A stretch of 31,587 bases of DNA from Chryseobacterium gleum (GCA_943326315.2 CALPSU020000004.1:1-31587); one strand, 5' to 3'. Shown: positions 7,887 to 16,525, numbered from the stretch's first letter. Program-made: numbers and translations. The notes: a model not told the origin generated them from the letters alone.

Positions 7887-8699
7887 TTAGGCCATTTGTA
7901 ATTTAAGATCCGTGCTTTCGAAAATTTTATCCGCTGATGCAGCAATAAAACCTTGGTATAATTCCCCTTTATCATCTTCGTATCTCAATGCGAATTCATA
8001 ATAACAAGAAGGAATACTATATTTTCCTTCAACAAAATCAATTGACATTACATCTCCTAAGGAACTTGATTGCTCTAATAATTGTTCTGGAGTTCCTTTA
8101 ATTTTTCCTCCTGACGCGTTTAATTTCCATCCTTTATCTTCTAAGAAATCGTTTAATGATTCTAAGGTTGGGAAATCCGTTAAATCGTTCACATTTACTG
8201 TAAAATGATTTGCTCTAAATCCATATACATACATCCAAGCAGCATATTCTGATTCTTTCCTTAAACTGGTGTATTTTTCAAATGACGGTTTTTCCCATAC
8301 ACTTCCTGCAAAAATTAAATCTTTTTTGATAAAAATCGTTTGGTCACATGTGTCTAAAATTTCTTTCACAGTAGCTTGTAATTCGGTTGAGCATTTTTCT
8401 AATTCCAATTCTGAAATGAAAATTTTTGGAGCTGTTTTATCCGTTTTATGTTGATAGTGTTTTGCATATAATTTTTTTGACTCAAAAATATATTCACCCA
8501 TTGGTTCATATCCAACTGCTAAAAATGGTTTTTCTAAGACTGAAATATTGATGCGTTCATCATTGTATGTTCTAATAGCAATATGATCGTTTGAAATGAT
8601 TTGACCTTTTTCACTTAATAAAGTATGAATTTTTTTTGATGAAGGAGTAATTGCAGTATACTGCTCCCATAATTTTGTAAGTAACTGTTCGTTTGTCAT
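7887..8699 (-). CDS. DUF1338 protein, 2-oxoadipate dioxygenase/decarboxylase (HglS-like)
   Basis: A 270-residue protein of the DUF1338 family. Characterised members (HglS of Pseudomonas putida, plant FLO7-type) are Fe(II) enzymes that turn 2-oxoadipate into D-2-hydroxyglutarate with O2 in lysine breakdown. The key residues appear conserved: His39 and Arg43 in DHIAIR keep the His-x3-Arg spacing of HglS His70/Arg74, His165 in RANHFTV corresponds to the second metal ligand, and Glu235 in YYEFALRY to the third. The protein is shorter than HglS (about 460 residues), as is usual for the short form of this family. It is divergent from an Lrp/AsnC regulator and upstream of serA on the same strand. 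The family is clear; the exact substrate in this organism is inferred. Confidence 0.8.
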   Translation of the reverse strand: MTNEQLLTKLWEQYTAITPSSKKIHTLLSEKGQIISNDHIAIRTYNDERINISVLEKPFLAVGYEPMGEYIFESKKLYAKHYQHKTDKTAPKIFISELELEKCSTELQATVKEILDTCDQTIFIKKDLIFAGSVWEKPSFEKYTSLRKESEYAAWMYVYGFRANHFTVNVNDLTDFPTLESLNDFLEDKGWKLNASGGKIKGTPEQLLEQSSSLGDVMSIDFVEGKYSIPSCYYEFALRYEDDKGELYQGFIAASADKIFESTDLKLQMA

Positions 8700-8721
8700 A
8701 GATGTTGTATTTTATTTGACA

Positions 8722-8729
8722 CAAAATTA
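8722..8729 (-). promoter_or_regulatory. Candidate -7 promoter element of the DUF1338 gene
   Basis: TAATTTTG on the minus strand is a full TAnnTTTG match, 22 bases before the start at 8699. It implies a short leader of about 15 bases. It lies on the DUF1338 side of the 157-base divergent gap, about 40 bases from the palindrome that may be the Lrp operator. Confidence 0.4.
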
Positions 8730-8768
8730 CTCCAAAAAAAACTATAATATTAAAACTTTTATTATTTT

Positions 8769-8783
8769 TACTAAAAATTAGTA
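8769..8783. promoter_or_regulatory. Possible Lrp/AsnC operator palindrome
   Basis: TACTAAAAATTAGTA has 6-base arms around an AAA centre. Its length (15 bases), two-fold symmetry and AT-rich centre resemble Lrp/AsnC sites. It sits in the gap between the Lrp-type gene and the DUF1338 gene, just upstream of the DUF1338 -7 element. In AT-rich DNA this could be chance, so this is a placement-supported guess. Confidence 0.35.
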
Positions 8784-8856
8784 TTTTTAATTAGAAAAAA
8801 AATCAAATTGGTCTTATTGAAATAGCTCGAAATTAATAATTAATCAAAATAATTAT

Positions 8857-9318
8857 ATGAATCATTCAGAAAAATTAGATTTTGTAAATCGTGAAATTAT
8901 TCGAAAACTAAGCGAAGATGCTAGATTACCATTTTCAGAATTAGCAAAACAATTAAAAATATCGAATTCTTTAGTTCATCAACGTGTAAAAAAACTTCAA
9001 GATGCAGGTATAATAACTGGATTTTCTGTGCAATTAAATCCAAAAGCAATGGGATATGAATCTTTTACATATACTGGAATTGTAACGAAAGAAGCTCGTT
9101 TTGCCTATTCAATTGCTGAAGATTTAAAGAAAATTCCTTCCGTTGTTGAATGTCATTGGGTATCGGGTAAATATGCGCTATTTATTAAAATAGTTGCTAA
9201 AAACAATGAAGATTTAAGGAAAATACTTTACGAGCAAATTCACAATATTGAAGGTGTTGGAAGTACAGATTCGTTTATTTCATTTGGTGCTGCTTTCGAA
9301 AAAAATGTAGGGATTTAA
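8857..9318 (+). CDS. Lrp/AsnC family transcriptional regulator
   Basis: A 153-residue protein of typical Lrp/AsnC length. Residues 1-60 form a winged helix-turn-helix (NREIIRKLSEDARLPFSELA, then ISNSLVHQRVKKLQDAGII), and residues 65-150 form the RAM/ligand-binding domain, with GKYALFIKI as its central strand. Such proteins sense amino acids or related metabolites and often control the divergent neighbour. Here that is the DUF1338 gene, whose substrate would come from lysine, so lysine or a breakdown product is a reasonable guess for the ligand. The start is the ATG after an AT-rich leader, and the next amino acids (KLDFVNREII) match the usual N-terminus. It ends 15 bases from the convergent sensor kinase gene. 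Confidence 0.92.
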   Translation: MNHSEKLDFVNREIIRKLSEDARLPFSELAKQLKISNSLVHQRVKKLQDAGIITGFSVQLNPKAMGYESFTYTGIVTKEARFAYSIAEDLKKIPSVVECHWVSGKYALFIKIVAKNNEDLRKILYEQIHNIEGVGSTDSFISFGAAFEKNVGI

Positions 9319-9326
9319 TTATCCCT
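9309..9326. terminator. Short hairpin between convergent lrp-type and kinase genes
   Basis: AGGGAT at 9309-9314 and ATCCCT at 9321-9326 form a 6-base stem around TTAATT, overlapping the stop codon of the regulator. TTTG follows on the plus strand. The stem is short, so this is only a weak candidate for a shared terminator. Confidence 0.4.
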
Positions 9327-9332
9327 TTGTAT

Positions 9333-12300
9333 TTATAAAGACTCTAATCTTTCAACACCTGACTGAACATTTTTAAATTTTAATTCGTATTTCGTACCAT
9401 TAACACCATCTAATTTGATTTCTCCATCAATTTGATCAATTAAAGAAACAACAAGCTGCATCCCTAATGATTCAGTATCTTTAAAGTCGATCGAATCAGG
9501 AAAACCTTTTCCATTATCTTCAATAATTATTATTATATCGTCTTCAGATTGACTTAAATGGATTTTCACTATCCCAGAATCTTGAATTGAGAAGGCATAT
9601 TTCAATGAATTTGTTAGTAATTCATTAACAATTAAACCACAAGGTATTGCCATGTCAAGATCTAACGAAACATCATTTAAATCAAGTATTAATTCAACCT
9701 TCCTATTTTGATTATAAGACTGGAATAAATTTGTTGAAATACTTCTAATATATTCTGAAAAAACAATTGTTGAAAAATCTTTTGTTTGATACAATAATTC
9801 ATGAATCAATGACATTGAACGAATTCTATCTTGACTATTTTTTAATAAATCCAATGTTTGTTCATCAGAAATTGTAGAAGATTGTAAGTTTAATATGCTT
9901 GAAATGATTTGAAGATTATTTTTCACTCTATGATGAACTTCTTTAAGTAAAACTTCTTTTTCATGTAAGGATTGCTTAATCTTTTCTTCAGCATGCTTTC
10001 TATCCGAAATATTTCTAATAAAAAGAACAAGACCTACTACTTTGTCATCTAAATACTTTGGACCAACATGTGTTAAAAACCAAGAAGTTACACCATCCTT
10101 AGTCTTTCCCTCTGTTTCATAACTTTGATATTTAGCACCATTAAAAATATTCTGATGTGCTTTACGAATCATATCATGGTGCTTTTCATCTACAAATTCA
10201 TATAAATGATGTCCAATTATATCTTCCTGTTTAACATTTCTATTGGTATTATTTGAAAATTCAACAAGCTCATCCCTTCCAACAATTAAAATTATTTCTG
10301 GTGAATTTTCAATAAGTGAGCGATATTTCTCTTCATTATGCTTAATCTTTTCATCTACTAATTTTCTTTCCGTAATATCCTGAACCGTTGCTTGTAAAAC
10401 TCTATCTCCTCCATAATCGAATGCAGAAAGCAATACTTCTGCCGGAAAAATATGGCCTTTTTTTTGTTTAAGTAACCACTCAAAACGATTTACTCCTTTT
10501 TTATAAGCAATATCTATCATTTCCTTTGCTTTTCCTAATGATACGATACCATCTAATTGATATTCAGGAGAAATATCTAAAAGATTACTATTAATCATTT
10601 CCTCTTTTGTGTCCATACCAAACATTTCTATTGCTTTTGGATTACAATCAAAGAATCCATTTTCTGTTAGCAACAAAATTGCATCGTTTGAACCAGTAAA
10701 AATCGCTTGGAATTTACCTTTACTTTGAAGTAATTCTTCTTCGGCACTTTTATGTTTTGTAATATCTGTTGTTGTACCTATAATGCGCAGCGGAATTCCT
10801 TTTTTATCTCTAGAAATAATTTTACCTCTATCTAATATCCATTTGTAAGAACCATCTTGACAAAGAACTCTATGTTCAGTTGAATAACTTAAATTTTCAT
10901 TTTGAAAATGTTTTTGTAATTCTGCATTAACTTCTTCCAAATCATCTTTATGAATACGATTTAACCATTCATCAACATTATTTTTAATGTCTTCCTCCTT
11001 ATAACCTAGCATCTCATACCATCTTGGAGATCGATAAACTTCAGAAGTATCAACGTTCCAATCCCACAAACCATCGCTACTGCCTTGAATTGCAAATTTC
11101 CATCGGTCTTCATTAATTTTAAGCATCTCTTTTGTTTGCTTCAATTCTTCACTTTCAATAGCTAAAATTCCGAAATCAGAAATTGATCTAGAAAAAACTT
11201 CTTCAACTCGAGTCCAGGTTCTAACATTTCCAACATGCTCAAAACTAAATATTCCAATAATTTCATTTCCTCTTCTTAAAGGAATATCCATCAAAGAAAC
11301 TATCTTCAATTTTTCAAAATAGTTGACAAATTCCTTAGTCACTGGATCTTCCATTACATTGTTTACAACGATATTCTTATTTTTATCCATTTCTTGGAAA
11401 AAAATTGGGCATTGATCTTTTCTATAAGAATTTCCTTCAATAAAATCATTATTACTAAGTCTATAATAATATTCCGTAGATATTACTTCGTTCTTAATTA
11501 TCCAAAAACTAGTGTATTCACAATTTAAAGATTGAGCTGCTTTTATTAAAATATTTTTAATTTTTTCTTCAAAAGCCATTTCAGAGGATAATAAACTTAA
11601 TTCTAAAAGAACATTTTGTTGTATCAATAATTCTCGATTTCTGACAATAACTTCAGCTTCTCTTTTTTCAGTTATATCTTCAATCATACATAAATGGTAG
11701 GGATTTTCTTTATCCTCAGAATCAATTGGAGTAATAGCAACATCTACCCAAATAACAGACTTATCTTTCCGTATATATCTTTTAGACAATTTAAAACCGG
11801 ATATTTCACCAGTATTCATTTTCTGCATATTATCCAAATCATACTGAATATCATCGGGATGAGTCATATCCATCCAACTCAAATTTATAATCTCCTCCTT
11901 ACTATACCCAATTATTTCAGAAAATCGTTCATTCATTGCTGCGATTATTCCAGTATTTGAATTGGTAACACCTATGCCTAATGGTGCTTTATCAAAAATT
12001 GTTTTAAAACGATTTTTACTTTCAATTAGTTCTTTTTGTTTAGCCTCTAATTCATTAAAAATTCTGTTTTTTTTATTCTCAAAAAGATTTGCAATAACAA
12101 CCAACATAAAAACCAAACCTATATAAGAAGTAGTATAATAAATTGAAAAAAAAGCAGGATCTATTTTATTATCCAATTCAATATGGAACATTTTTAATAG
12201 GCCAAAAAATAATACTATTAATATACTCGTAAAAATCCAAATGCGTGTTGAAGTGCTCTTTTCTAATAATATAAATGAAATAATTGGAGGAAGAATAATC

Positions 12301-12623
12301 CAAGGTAATGAAGGAGAGGTGATTCCATTTGTTAAATAAATATCTGAAAATAAAAAAGAAGCTCCTAATAAAATACCTGTGTTAACGGTGAATATATAAG
12401 AGATTTTCTTTTTTATAAAAGAAAAAACCAATAGAAGTTGGAAGATAGCCGATATTGACAATATATAAGCTCCATAAATATGATGAATTAATATATTATT
12501 TACCGAAAAAACTATTAAAAAACCAACAACTGTAAAAATGAAATTAATTAATAAAATTTCTTTAAATAATTCTTGATCTTTACTTTCTGAACTATAGTTA
12601 GCTAATTTTGCAAAATTTATCAT
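9333..12623 (-). CDS. Membrane-bound multi-PAS/GAF sensor histidine kinase (HisKA_2 type)
   Basis: A 1096-residue sensor kinase. Residues 22-185 hold about six hydrophobic helices, then a short coiled coil. PAS domains follow at about 203-325, 505-625, 630-750 and 757-875, each ending in a DIT- or NIS-type exit motif (EDITEKR, TDITKHK, QDITERK, RNISDRK). A GAF domain lies at about 335-490. The phosphoacceptor region EVHHRVKNNLQIISS (His897/His898, the one before RVKNN being the likely site) identifies the HisKA_2 class. An HATPase domain at about 985-1085 has the N-box (NELLTNSLKYAF) and G-box (EDNGKGF). No receiver domain is attached and no response regulator gene is adjacent, so partner and signal are unknown. 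It starts at an ATG directly before the first membrane segment. Confidence 0.92.
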   Translation of the reverse strand: MINFAKLANYSSESKDQELFKEILLINFIFTVVGFLIVFSVNNILIHHIYGAYILSISAIFQLLLVFSFIKKKISYIFTVNTGILLGASFLFSDIYLTNGITSPSLPWIILPPIISFILLEKSTSTRIWIFTSILIVLFFGLLKMFHIELDNKIDPAFFSIYYTTSYIGLVFMLVVIANLFENKKNRIFNELEAKQKELIESKNRFKTIFDKAPLGIGVTNSNTGIIAAMNERFSEIIGYSKEEIINLSWMDMTHPDDIQYDLDNMQKMNTGEISGFKLSKRYIRKDKSVIWVDVAITPIDSEDKENPYHLCMIEDITEKREAEVIVRNRELLIQQNVLLELSLLSSEMAFEEKIKNILIKAAQSLNCEYTSFWIIKNEVISTEYYYRLSNNDFIEGNSYRKDQCPIFFQEMDKNKNIVVNNVMEDPVTKEFVNYFEKLKIVSLMDIPLRRGNEIIGIFSFEHVGNVRTWTRVEEVFSRSISDFGILAIESEELKQTKEMLKINEDRWKFAIQGSSDGLWDWNVDTSEVYRSPRWYEMLGYKEEDIKNNVDEWLNRIHKDDLEEVNAELQKHFQNENLSYSTEHRVLCQDGSYKWILDRGKIISRDKKGIPLRIIGTTTDITKHKSAEEELLQSKGKFQAIFTGSNDAILLLTENGFFDCNPKAIEMFGMDTKEEMINSNLLDISPEYQLDGIVSLGKAKEMIDIAYKKGVNRFEWLLKQKKGHIFPAEVLLSAFDYGGDRVLQATVQDITERKLVDEKIKHNEEKYRSLIENSPEIILIVGRDELVEFSNNTNRNVKQEDIIGHHLYEFVDEKHHDMIRKAHQNIFNGAKYQSYETEGKTKDGVTSWFLTHVGPKYLDDKVVGLVLFIRNISDRKHAEEKIKQSLHEKEVLLKEVHHRVKNNLQIISSILNLQSSTISDEQTLDLLKNSQDRIRSMSLIHELLYQTKDFSTIVFSEYIRSISTNLFQSYNQNRKVELILDLNDVSLDLDMAIPCGLIVNELLTNSLKYAFSIQDSGIVKIHLSQSEDDIIIIIEDNGKGFPDSIDFKDTESLGMQLVVSLIDQIDGEIKLDGVNGTKYELKFKNVQSGVERLESL

Positions 12624-12832
12624 ATAAATTTAAATATAGTTTCTTTCTTAGGAATTAATGAAATCTACTTCGCTAATTTAAATATTTCTATTTAACTTGT
12701 TCACGTTTCTTTACTATTTATAGTTCAAAACTTACTAAAATAAAGCAAATCTATAGAAAGTACACTAGATTATATTTAAGAATAATTGTTGAAGAAAGAG
12801 AAATTAATATTGAATAAGACAACAACAATTTG

Positions 12833-13543
12833 TTAACTTAAAACATTTAATTTTTCAGTAACCTCATCAAAGTCAGATACATATTCAGGCCAATTATTTA
12901 TCGCACCTTCTCGAACTAACTGTATTGTCTGATATCCAGCAAGTTGAGCCGCTTCTAATTCCTCTATTATATCAGATAAAAACAATATTGAAGAGGGAGA
13001 AATGTTTATTTCTTCACTTATTTTAGAGTAGGTTTCAACTTCTCTTTTTCCTCCTGTTTTTGTATCAAAATAATAACTAAAATATGGAGTTAAATCACCT
13101 TGTTCACTATATCCGAAAATTAATTTTTGAGCTGTTACAGAACCGGATGAAAATACGCCCAAATTTATACCTCTTTTTTTCCATTCGATTAAATTTGATT
13201 TCACATCTGGATAAACATGCCCTTTGATTTCTTTTGATTTATATCCTTCCTGCCACAATATTCCTTGCAATGTTTTAAGAGGAGTTATTTTTTTATCCTC
13301 TAAACTCCATTGTAACAATTTTCCGATAATATCTTTTGTGTCTATTAATTGAAGGTTTTCTAAATCTTTTGTTAACTCAATTACTTGTTCAAATGCATCG
13401 TGAACATCTTGATTATTTTGAAGGTCTTTTAATTTTGAAATATTATTTCGGAAATATGGAAATAAAATATCGTAAACAAAAGAAACAGAAGTTGTAGTTC
13501 CTTCAATGTCTGTTAAAATAAATTGAATGTTTTTCGAATTCAT
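12833..13543 (-). CDS. mtnC: Enolase-phosphatase E1 (acireductone synthase)
   Basis: HAD-family enzyme of the methionine salvage pathway, which enolises and dephosphorylates 2,3-diketo-5-methylthiopentyl-1-phosphate to acireductone. Diagnostic motifs are LTDIEGTTTS (Asp12 nucleophile and Glu14 with the start used here), FSSGSVTAQKLIFGYS and ILFLSDIIEEL. Length is 236 residues, normal for the family. The reading frame stays open for 20 more codons upstream, to an ATG at 13603, but I chose the ATG at 13543: the family's N-terminus begins directly at this point, the extra residues have no family counterpart, and a -7 element sits inside the extension. No other mtn gene is nearby, so in this window it stands alone between a sensor kinase and a lipoprotein. 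Confidence 0.9.
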   Translation of the reverse strand: MNSKNIQFILTDIEGTTTSVSFVYDILFPYFRNNISKLKDLQNNQDVHDAFEQVIELTKDLENLQLIDTKDIIGKLLQWSLEDKKITPLKTLQGILWQEGYKSKEIKGHVYPDVKSNLIEWKKRGINLGVFSSGSVTAQKLIFGYSEQGDLTPYFSYYFDTKTGGKREVETYSKISEEINISPSSILFLSDIIEELEAAQLAGYQTIQLVREGAINNWPEYVSDFDEVTEKLNVLS

Positions 13544-13547
13544 TTTA

Positions 13548-13555
13548 CAAAAGTA
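13548..13555 (-). promoter_or_regulatory. Candidate -7 promoter element immediately before mtnC
   Basis: TACTTTTG on the minus strand matches TAnnTTTG and ends only 4 bases before the chosen mtnC ATG at 13543. If used, transcription would begin at or very near the start codon, giving an almost leaderless message. It also argues against the longer start at 13603. Confidence 0.35.
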
Positions 13556-13651
13556 AGAATAAGGTGTTGATAACTTTAGATTTGGGGCATAAAATTCAAG
13601 CAAAAAGAATATTTCCTTTACTTAGTCAAAAATGAGATAATTATAAATAAA

Positions 13652-14215
13652 ATGAAAAATTTACTTTATTTAAGTTTAGCAATATTAATGGTGTCATTAT
13701 CTTGTTCTGTAGAAAAAAGATTACATAACTCAGGATACCATATAACTTGGAAAAAAAGAAATGTTTCAAACGAAAAAAATGATTTTATTACAAAATCAAA
13801 TACTGAAAACACAACTAATGAAGACAATTTAGTTTTAGCAAATTCAAATGAAACAAATTCAGAAGAAATAGAAAACGAATCTTTTGTAATAATAAATTCT
13901 TCTAATTCAAATCACTCGTTTTCTTATACTTCTACTGAAAAGATTGAAATACCAACTGATTTATCATCGACAAAAATAAAAGAACTTAAAAAACTTAGTA
14001 AATCTCATTCTGAGAAAATTAACAACATTAAAATAAAATCTGTAAATGATCTTTTTACTCCTGAAAATTTATTGATAATGGGGTTGATTCTTTTACTTTT
14101 AATACTGATTATTTTACTGCTATCCTTCCTAAGTAGCCCATTTGGATTGATATTATCTCTTTTATTATCCGTTGTTATAGCGTATTTAGTATTAAAATTA
14201 TTGGGGTTAGTATAG
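13652..14215 (+). CDS. Small lipoprotein with two C-terminal membrane helices, unknown function
   Basis: A 187-residue protein. The N-terminus is a lipoprotein signal peptide with the likely lipidated Cys18 (MVSLSC). The next residues, SVEKRLHNSGYHITWKKR, resemble a pattern I recall from many small Flavobacteriales lipoproteins (Cys-S-x-x-KR-x3-x-GY-x3-W-x-KK). The middle, about residues 40-125, is Asn/Ser/Glu-rich and probably disordered. Residues 131-152 and 157-184 are two strongly hydrophobic helices separated by SSPFG. A lipid anchor plus C-terminal membrane helices is an unusual pairing that may keep the protein in the inner membrane. It is divergent from mtnC and convergent with murF-alr, 9 bases away. 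No function is known to me. Confidence 0.75.
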   Translation: MKNLLYLSLAILMVSLSCSVEKRLHNSGYHITWKKRNVSNEKNDFITKSNTENTTNEDNLVLANSNETNSEEIENESFVIINSSNSNHSFSYTSTEKIEIPTDLSSTKIKELKKLSKSHSEKINNIKIKSVNDLFTPENLLIMGLILLLLILIILLLSFLSSPFGLILSLLLSVVIAYLVLKLLGLV

Positions 14216-14224
14216 TTATTAGAA

Positions 14225-16525
14225 TTAAGACAAATAAACTCGATGCACTCTTCGTGAAAAACTAGTCATTACCTCATAAGGAATTGTTTCCATCAGTAAT
14301 GCAAAGTTTTCCATACTCTGATTATATCCTATTATTTCAACTGGATCACCTTCCTTAGCATTTATGCCGGATACATTCACCATTATCATATCCATACAAA
14401 CTCTTCCCAATACCTCACAAAATTTGTCTCTTATGTAAACGCCACCTTTTCCATTGCTTAACGATCTTCTAAAACCATCTGCATAACCAACTGGAATAAT
14501 TGCAATTTCAATATTTTTATCTGCAATGAACGTTCTACCATAACCTATACTTTCGCCAGCACCTATAACCTTTAATTGAGAAATACTACTTTTCCAAAAA
14601 ATTGCAGCTTGAAGTTGAGTTTTTAATAATGGATTAGAACTATAACCATACATTCCAATACCTAATCTAACCATCTCATATTGAGCCTCTGGAAAACGTG
14701 AAACCCCTTCTGAGTTTAGCAAATGACGATCAAACGAATAATTTAATTGCTTTATCAATTCATTACATCCTTCCTCAAATCGTTGAATTTGTAAATAAGT
14801 AAACTCTTTACTATCTAAATTATCAGAATCGGATAAATGTGAATACACACTTTTTATCTTTACTTCTGGTTGCGCCTGAAACGATTCGATAAGTTGACCT
14901 ACTTCTGAAATTTCAAAACCCAAACGAGTCATTCCTGTATTTAATTTTAGATGGATTGGATAATCTACTTTTCCCTCCACAATTAACTCTTTAATAAACT
15001 GATCTAATTGCGAAAATGAATAAATTGATGGTTCTAAGTTATATTTAATACAGTCTTCAAATCCATCTTCTTCAGCATTCATTACCAAAATTGGTAGACT
15101 AATTCCTTGTTTTCTTAATTCAACACCTTCATCTACATATGCAACTCCTAAATAATCAATACCCTGTTGCTCATAAAAAGCAGCCAATCTTTCCGTTCCT
15201 GAACCGTAAGAATTGGATTTAACCATTGCTAATACTTTCGTTTGAGGTTTTAAATATCCTTTAAATACACTCAAGTTATGTCGTATTGCATTTAAATCAA
15301 TTTCAAGATATGTTTTATGATTTTTCAACCTAAAAAGTTTAGCTACTTTTTGCATATCTGATTTTCTGGTGCCCTTTATTAAAACAACACTATTTTCGAT
15401 TTGATCTAATTCAGATTTAGCATTTGTATAAATAACTTTATGAGGATTAAAAGGAGAAATTATTTTGTCTATATCCGTTTTATTTACCTCTGTATCTTCA
15501 TCTAATCCAATAACAACAATTCTTTGACGATCTTCAGCTAGTAAAAATTGATACTCTAATGATTGTGTTAAAGCATCAAAATCTAAATTATAAGTATCGT
15601 TTATTATTGTATTTCCATTAATCCCTTCAAAAGTTTCCATTCTTAAAGCCAAACTTGGAAGTGACTGAATTTTAGAAAGTATCTGCTCTTCAGAAATAGA
15701 AAACTCCTTAGCTATTTGAACTGCCATTTCTAAATTATGTATACTTACATTGTCCTGAAACGGGATTTCATTCTGGTAAGAGTTAAGTATATTTTGATCA
15801 ACCTTTACTCCGTTTATTTTATCTATTTGAGGCTGATTCAATGGTATTGATGCATGAAAAAATGTTTTCTCACAGGCTGAAAATAAAGCAATTTTTTCTT
15901 CTAAATGAATTTCTTTTGAATCAAAATTTTCTTTATGAGCTGCTCCAAATGATGTGAAAACTCCTAATGAAGGTTGTACGATCTCTCTTAATCGATTCAT
16001 TTCATTTGGTTTAGAAATTCCAACTTCTATTAGTGCTACGTCGCAATTTTCATTTAACTCTAACAAAGAAAGAGCTACTCCTAATTGTGAATTAAAACTT
16101 TTAGGACTCCTTATAACACGAAGTTTAGACGAAAGAAAATGATATACCCATTCTTTAACCATTGTTTTTCCTACACTTCCAGTAATGGCAATAATAGGAA
16201 AATTAAATAAGTTACGATGAGCTTTTGCTATTTCTTGCAATGCAAAAAGAGTATCTGAAACTTCTATAAACGATGCATCTGAAAAAAATGATGTGTTTAC
16301 TTCTTTTGAAACTAGAAAAGTTCTAACTCCCCTATCATATGCTTCTTTTATATATAAATGTCCATCTCTAAAGTCTCCAATTAAAGCACAAAAGAGTATG
16401 TTTTTTCCGGAAATAATTTTTCTTGTGTCGTATGCAATAGCAGAAACAAAAGTCTCTTTGTAAGCTCCGATAAAACGACCTTTTACAATACTACATATTT
16501 TCTTATTTGAAAAATTAATTTTCAA
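14225..16525 (-). CDS. murF: Fused MurF ligase (UDP-MurNAc-tripeptide:D-Ala-D-Ala) and alanine racemase
   Basis: A 766-residue fusion typical of Bacteroidota. Residues 1-395 are MurF: a substrate-binding N-domain (SAIAYDTRKI), the ATP loop ITGSVGKT near 115-121, SPKSFNSQLG, IEVGISKPNEM, and a compact C-terminal part with INDTYNLDFDAL. Residues 405-766 are alanine racemase: the PLP lysine Lys436 (MVKSNSYGSG), the catalytic Tyr662 (SIGYGRTF) and GRVCMDM near the C-terminus. Together they make D-Ala and add D-Ala-D-Ala to the peptidoglycan precursor in the cytoplasm. It is somewhat shorter than the roughly 820 residues usual for this fusion, apparently within the MurF half. The start seems to be TTG (complement at 16523-16525): a stop lies four codons upstream and the family N-terminus begins here. 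It is convergent with the small lipoprotein gene. Confidence 0.92.
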   Translation of the reverse strand: MKINFSNKKICSIVKGRFIGAYKETFVSAIAYDTRKIISGKNILFCALIGDFRDGHLYIKEAYDRGVRTFLVSKEVNTSFFSDASFIEVSDTLFALQEIAKAHRNLFNFPIIAITGSVGKTMVKEWVYHFLSSKLRVIRSPKSFNSQLGVALSLLELNENCDVALIEVGISKPNEMNRLREIVQPSLGVFTSFGAAHKENFDSKEIHLEEKIALFSACEKTFFHASIPLNQPQIDKINGVKVDQNILNSYQNEIPFQDNVSIHNLEMAVQIAKEFSISEEQILSKIQSLPSLALRMETFEGINGNTIINDTYNLDFDALTQSLEYQFLLAEDRQRIVVIGLDEDTEVNKTDIDKIISPFNPHKVIYTNAKSELDQIENSVVLIKGTRKSDMQKVAKLFRLKNHKTYLEIDLNAIRHNLSVFKGYLKPQTKVLAMVKSNSYGSGTERLAAFYEQQGIDYLGVAYVDEGVELRKQGISLPILVMNAEEDGFEDCIKYNLEPSIYSFSQLDQFIKELIVEGKVDYPIHLKLNTGMTRLGFEISEVGQLIESFQAQPEVKIKSVYSHLSDSDNLDSKEFTYLQIQRFEEGCNELIKQLNYSFDRHLLNSEGVSRFPEAQYEMVRLGIGMYGYSSNPLLKTQLQAAIFWKSSISQLKVIGAGESIGYGRTFIADKNIEIAIIPVGYADGFRRSLSNGKGGVYIRDKFCEVLGRVCMDMIMVNVSGINAKEGDPVEIIGYNQSMENFALLMETIPYEVMTSFSRRVHRVYLS

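Noticed and set aside
12784..12830. AATTGTTG/CAACAATT inverted repeat between mtnC and the kinase gene.
   Set aside because: An 8-base AT-rich stem with a 31-base loop is weak and could occur by chance; the 209-base gap shows no other clear feature.
13544..13603. A 20-residue N-terminal extension of MtnC from an upstream ATG.
   Set aside because: The extension does not match the family, and a -7 promoter element lies inside it; the start at 13543 fits better.
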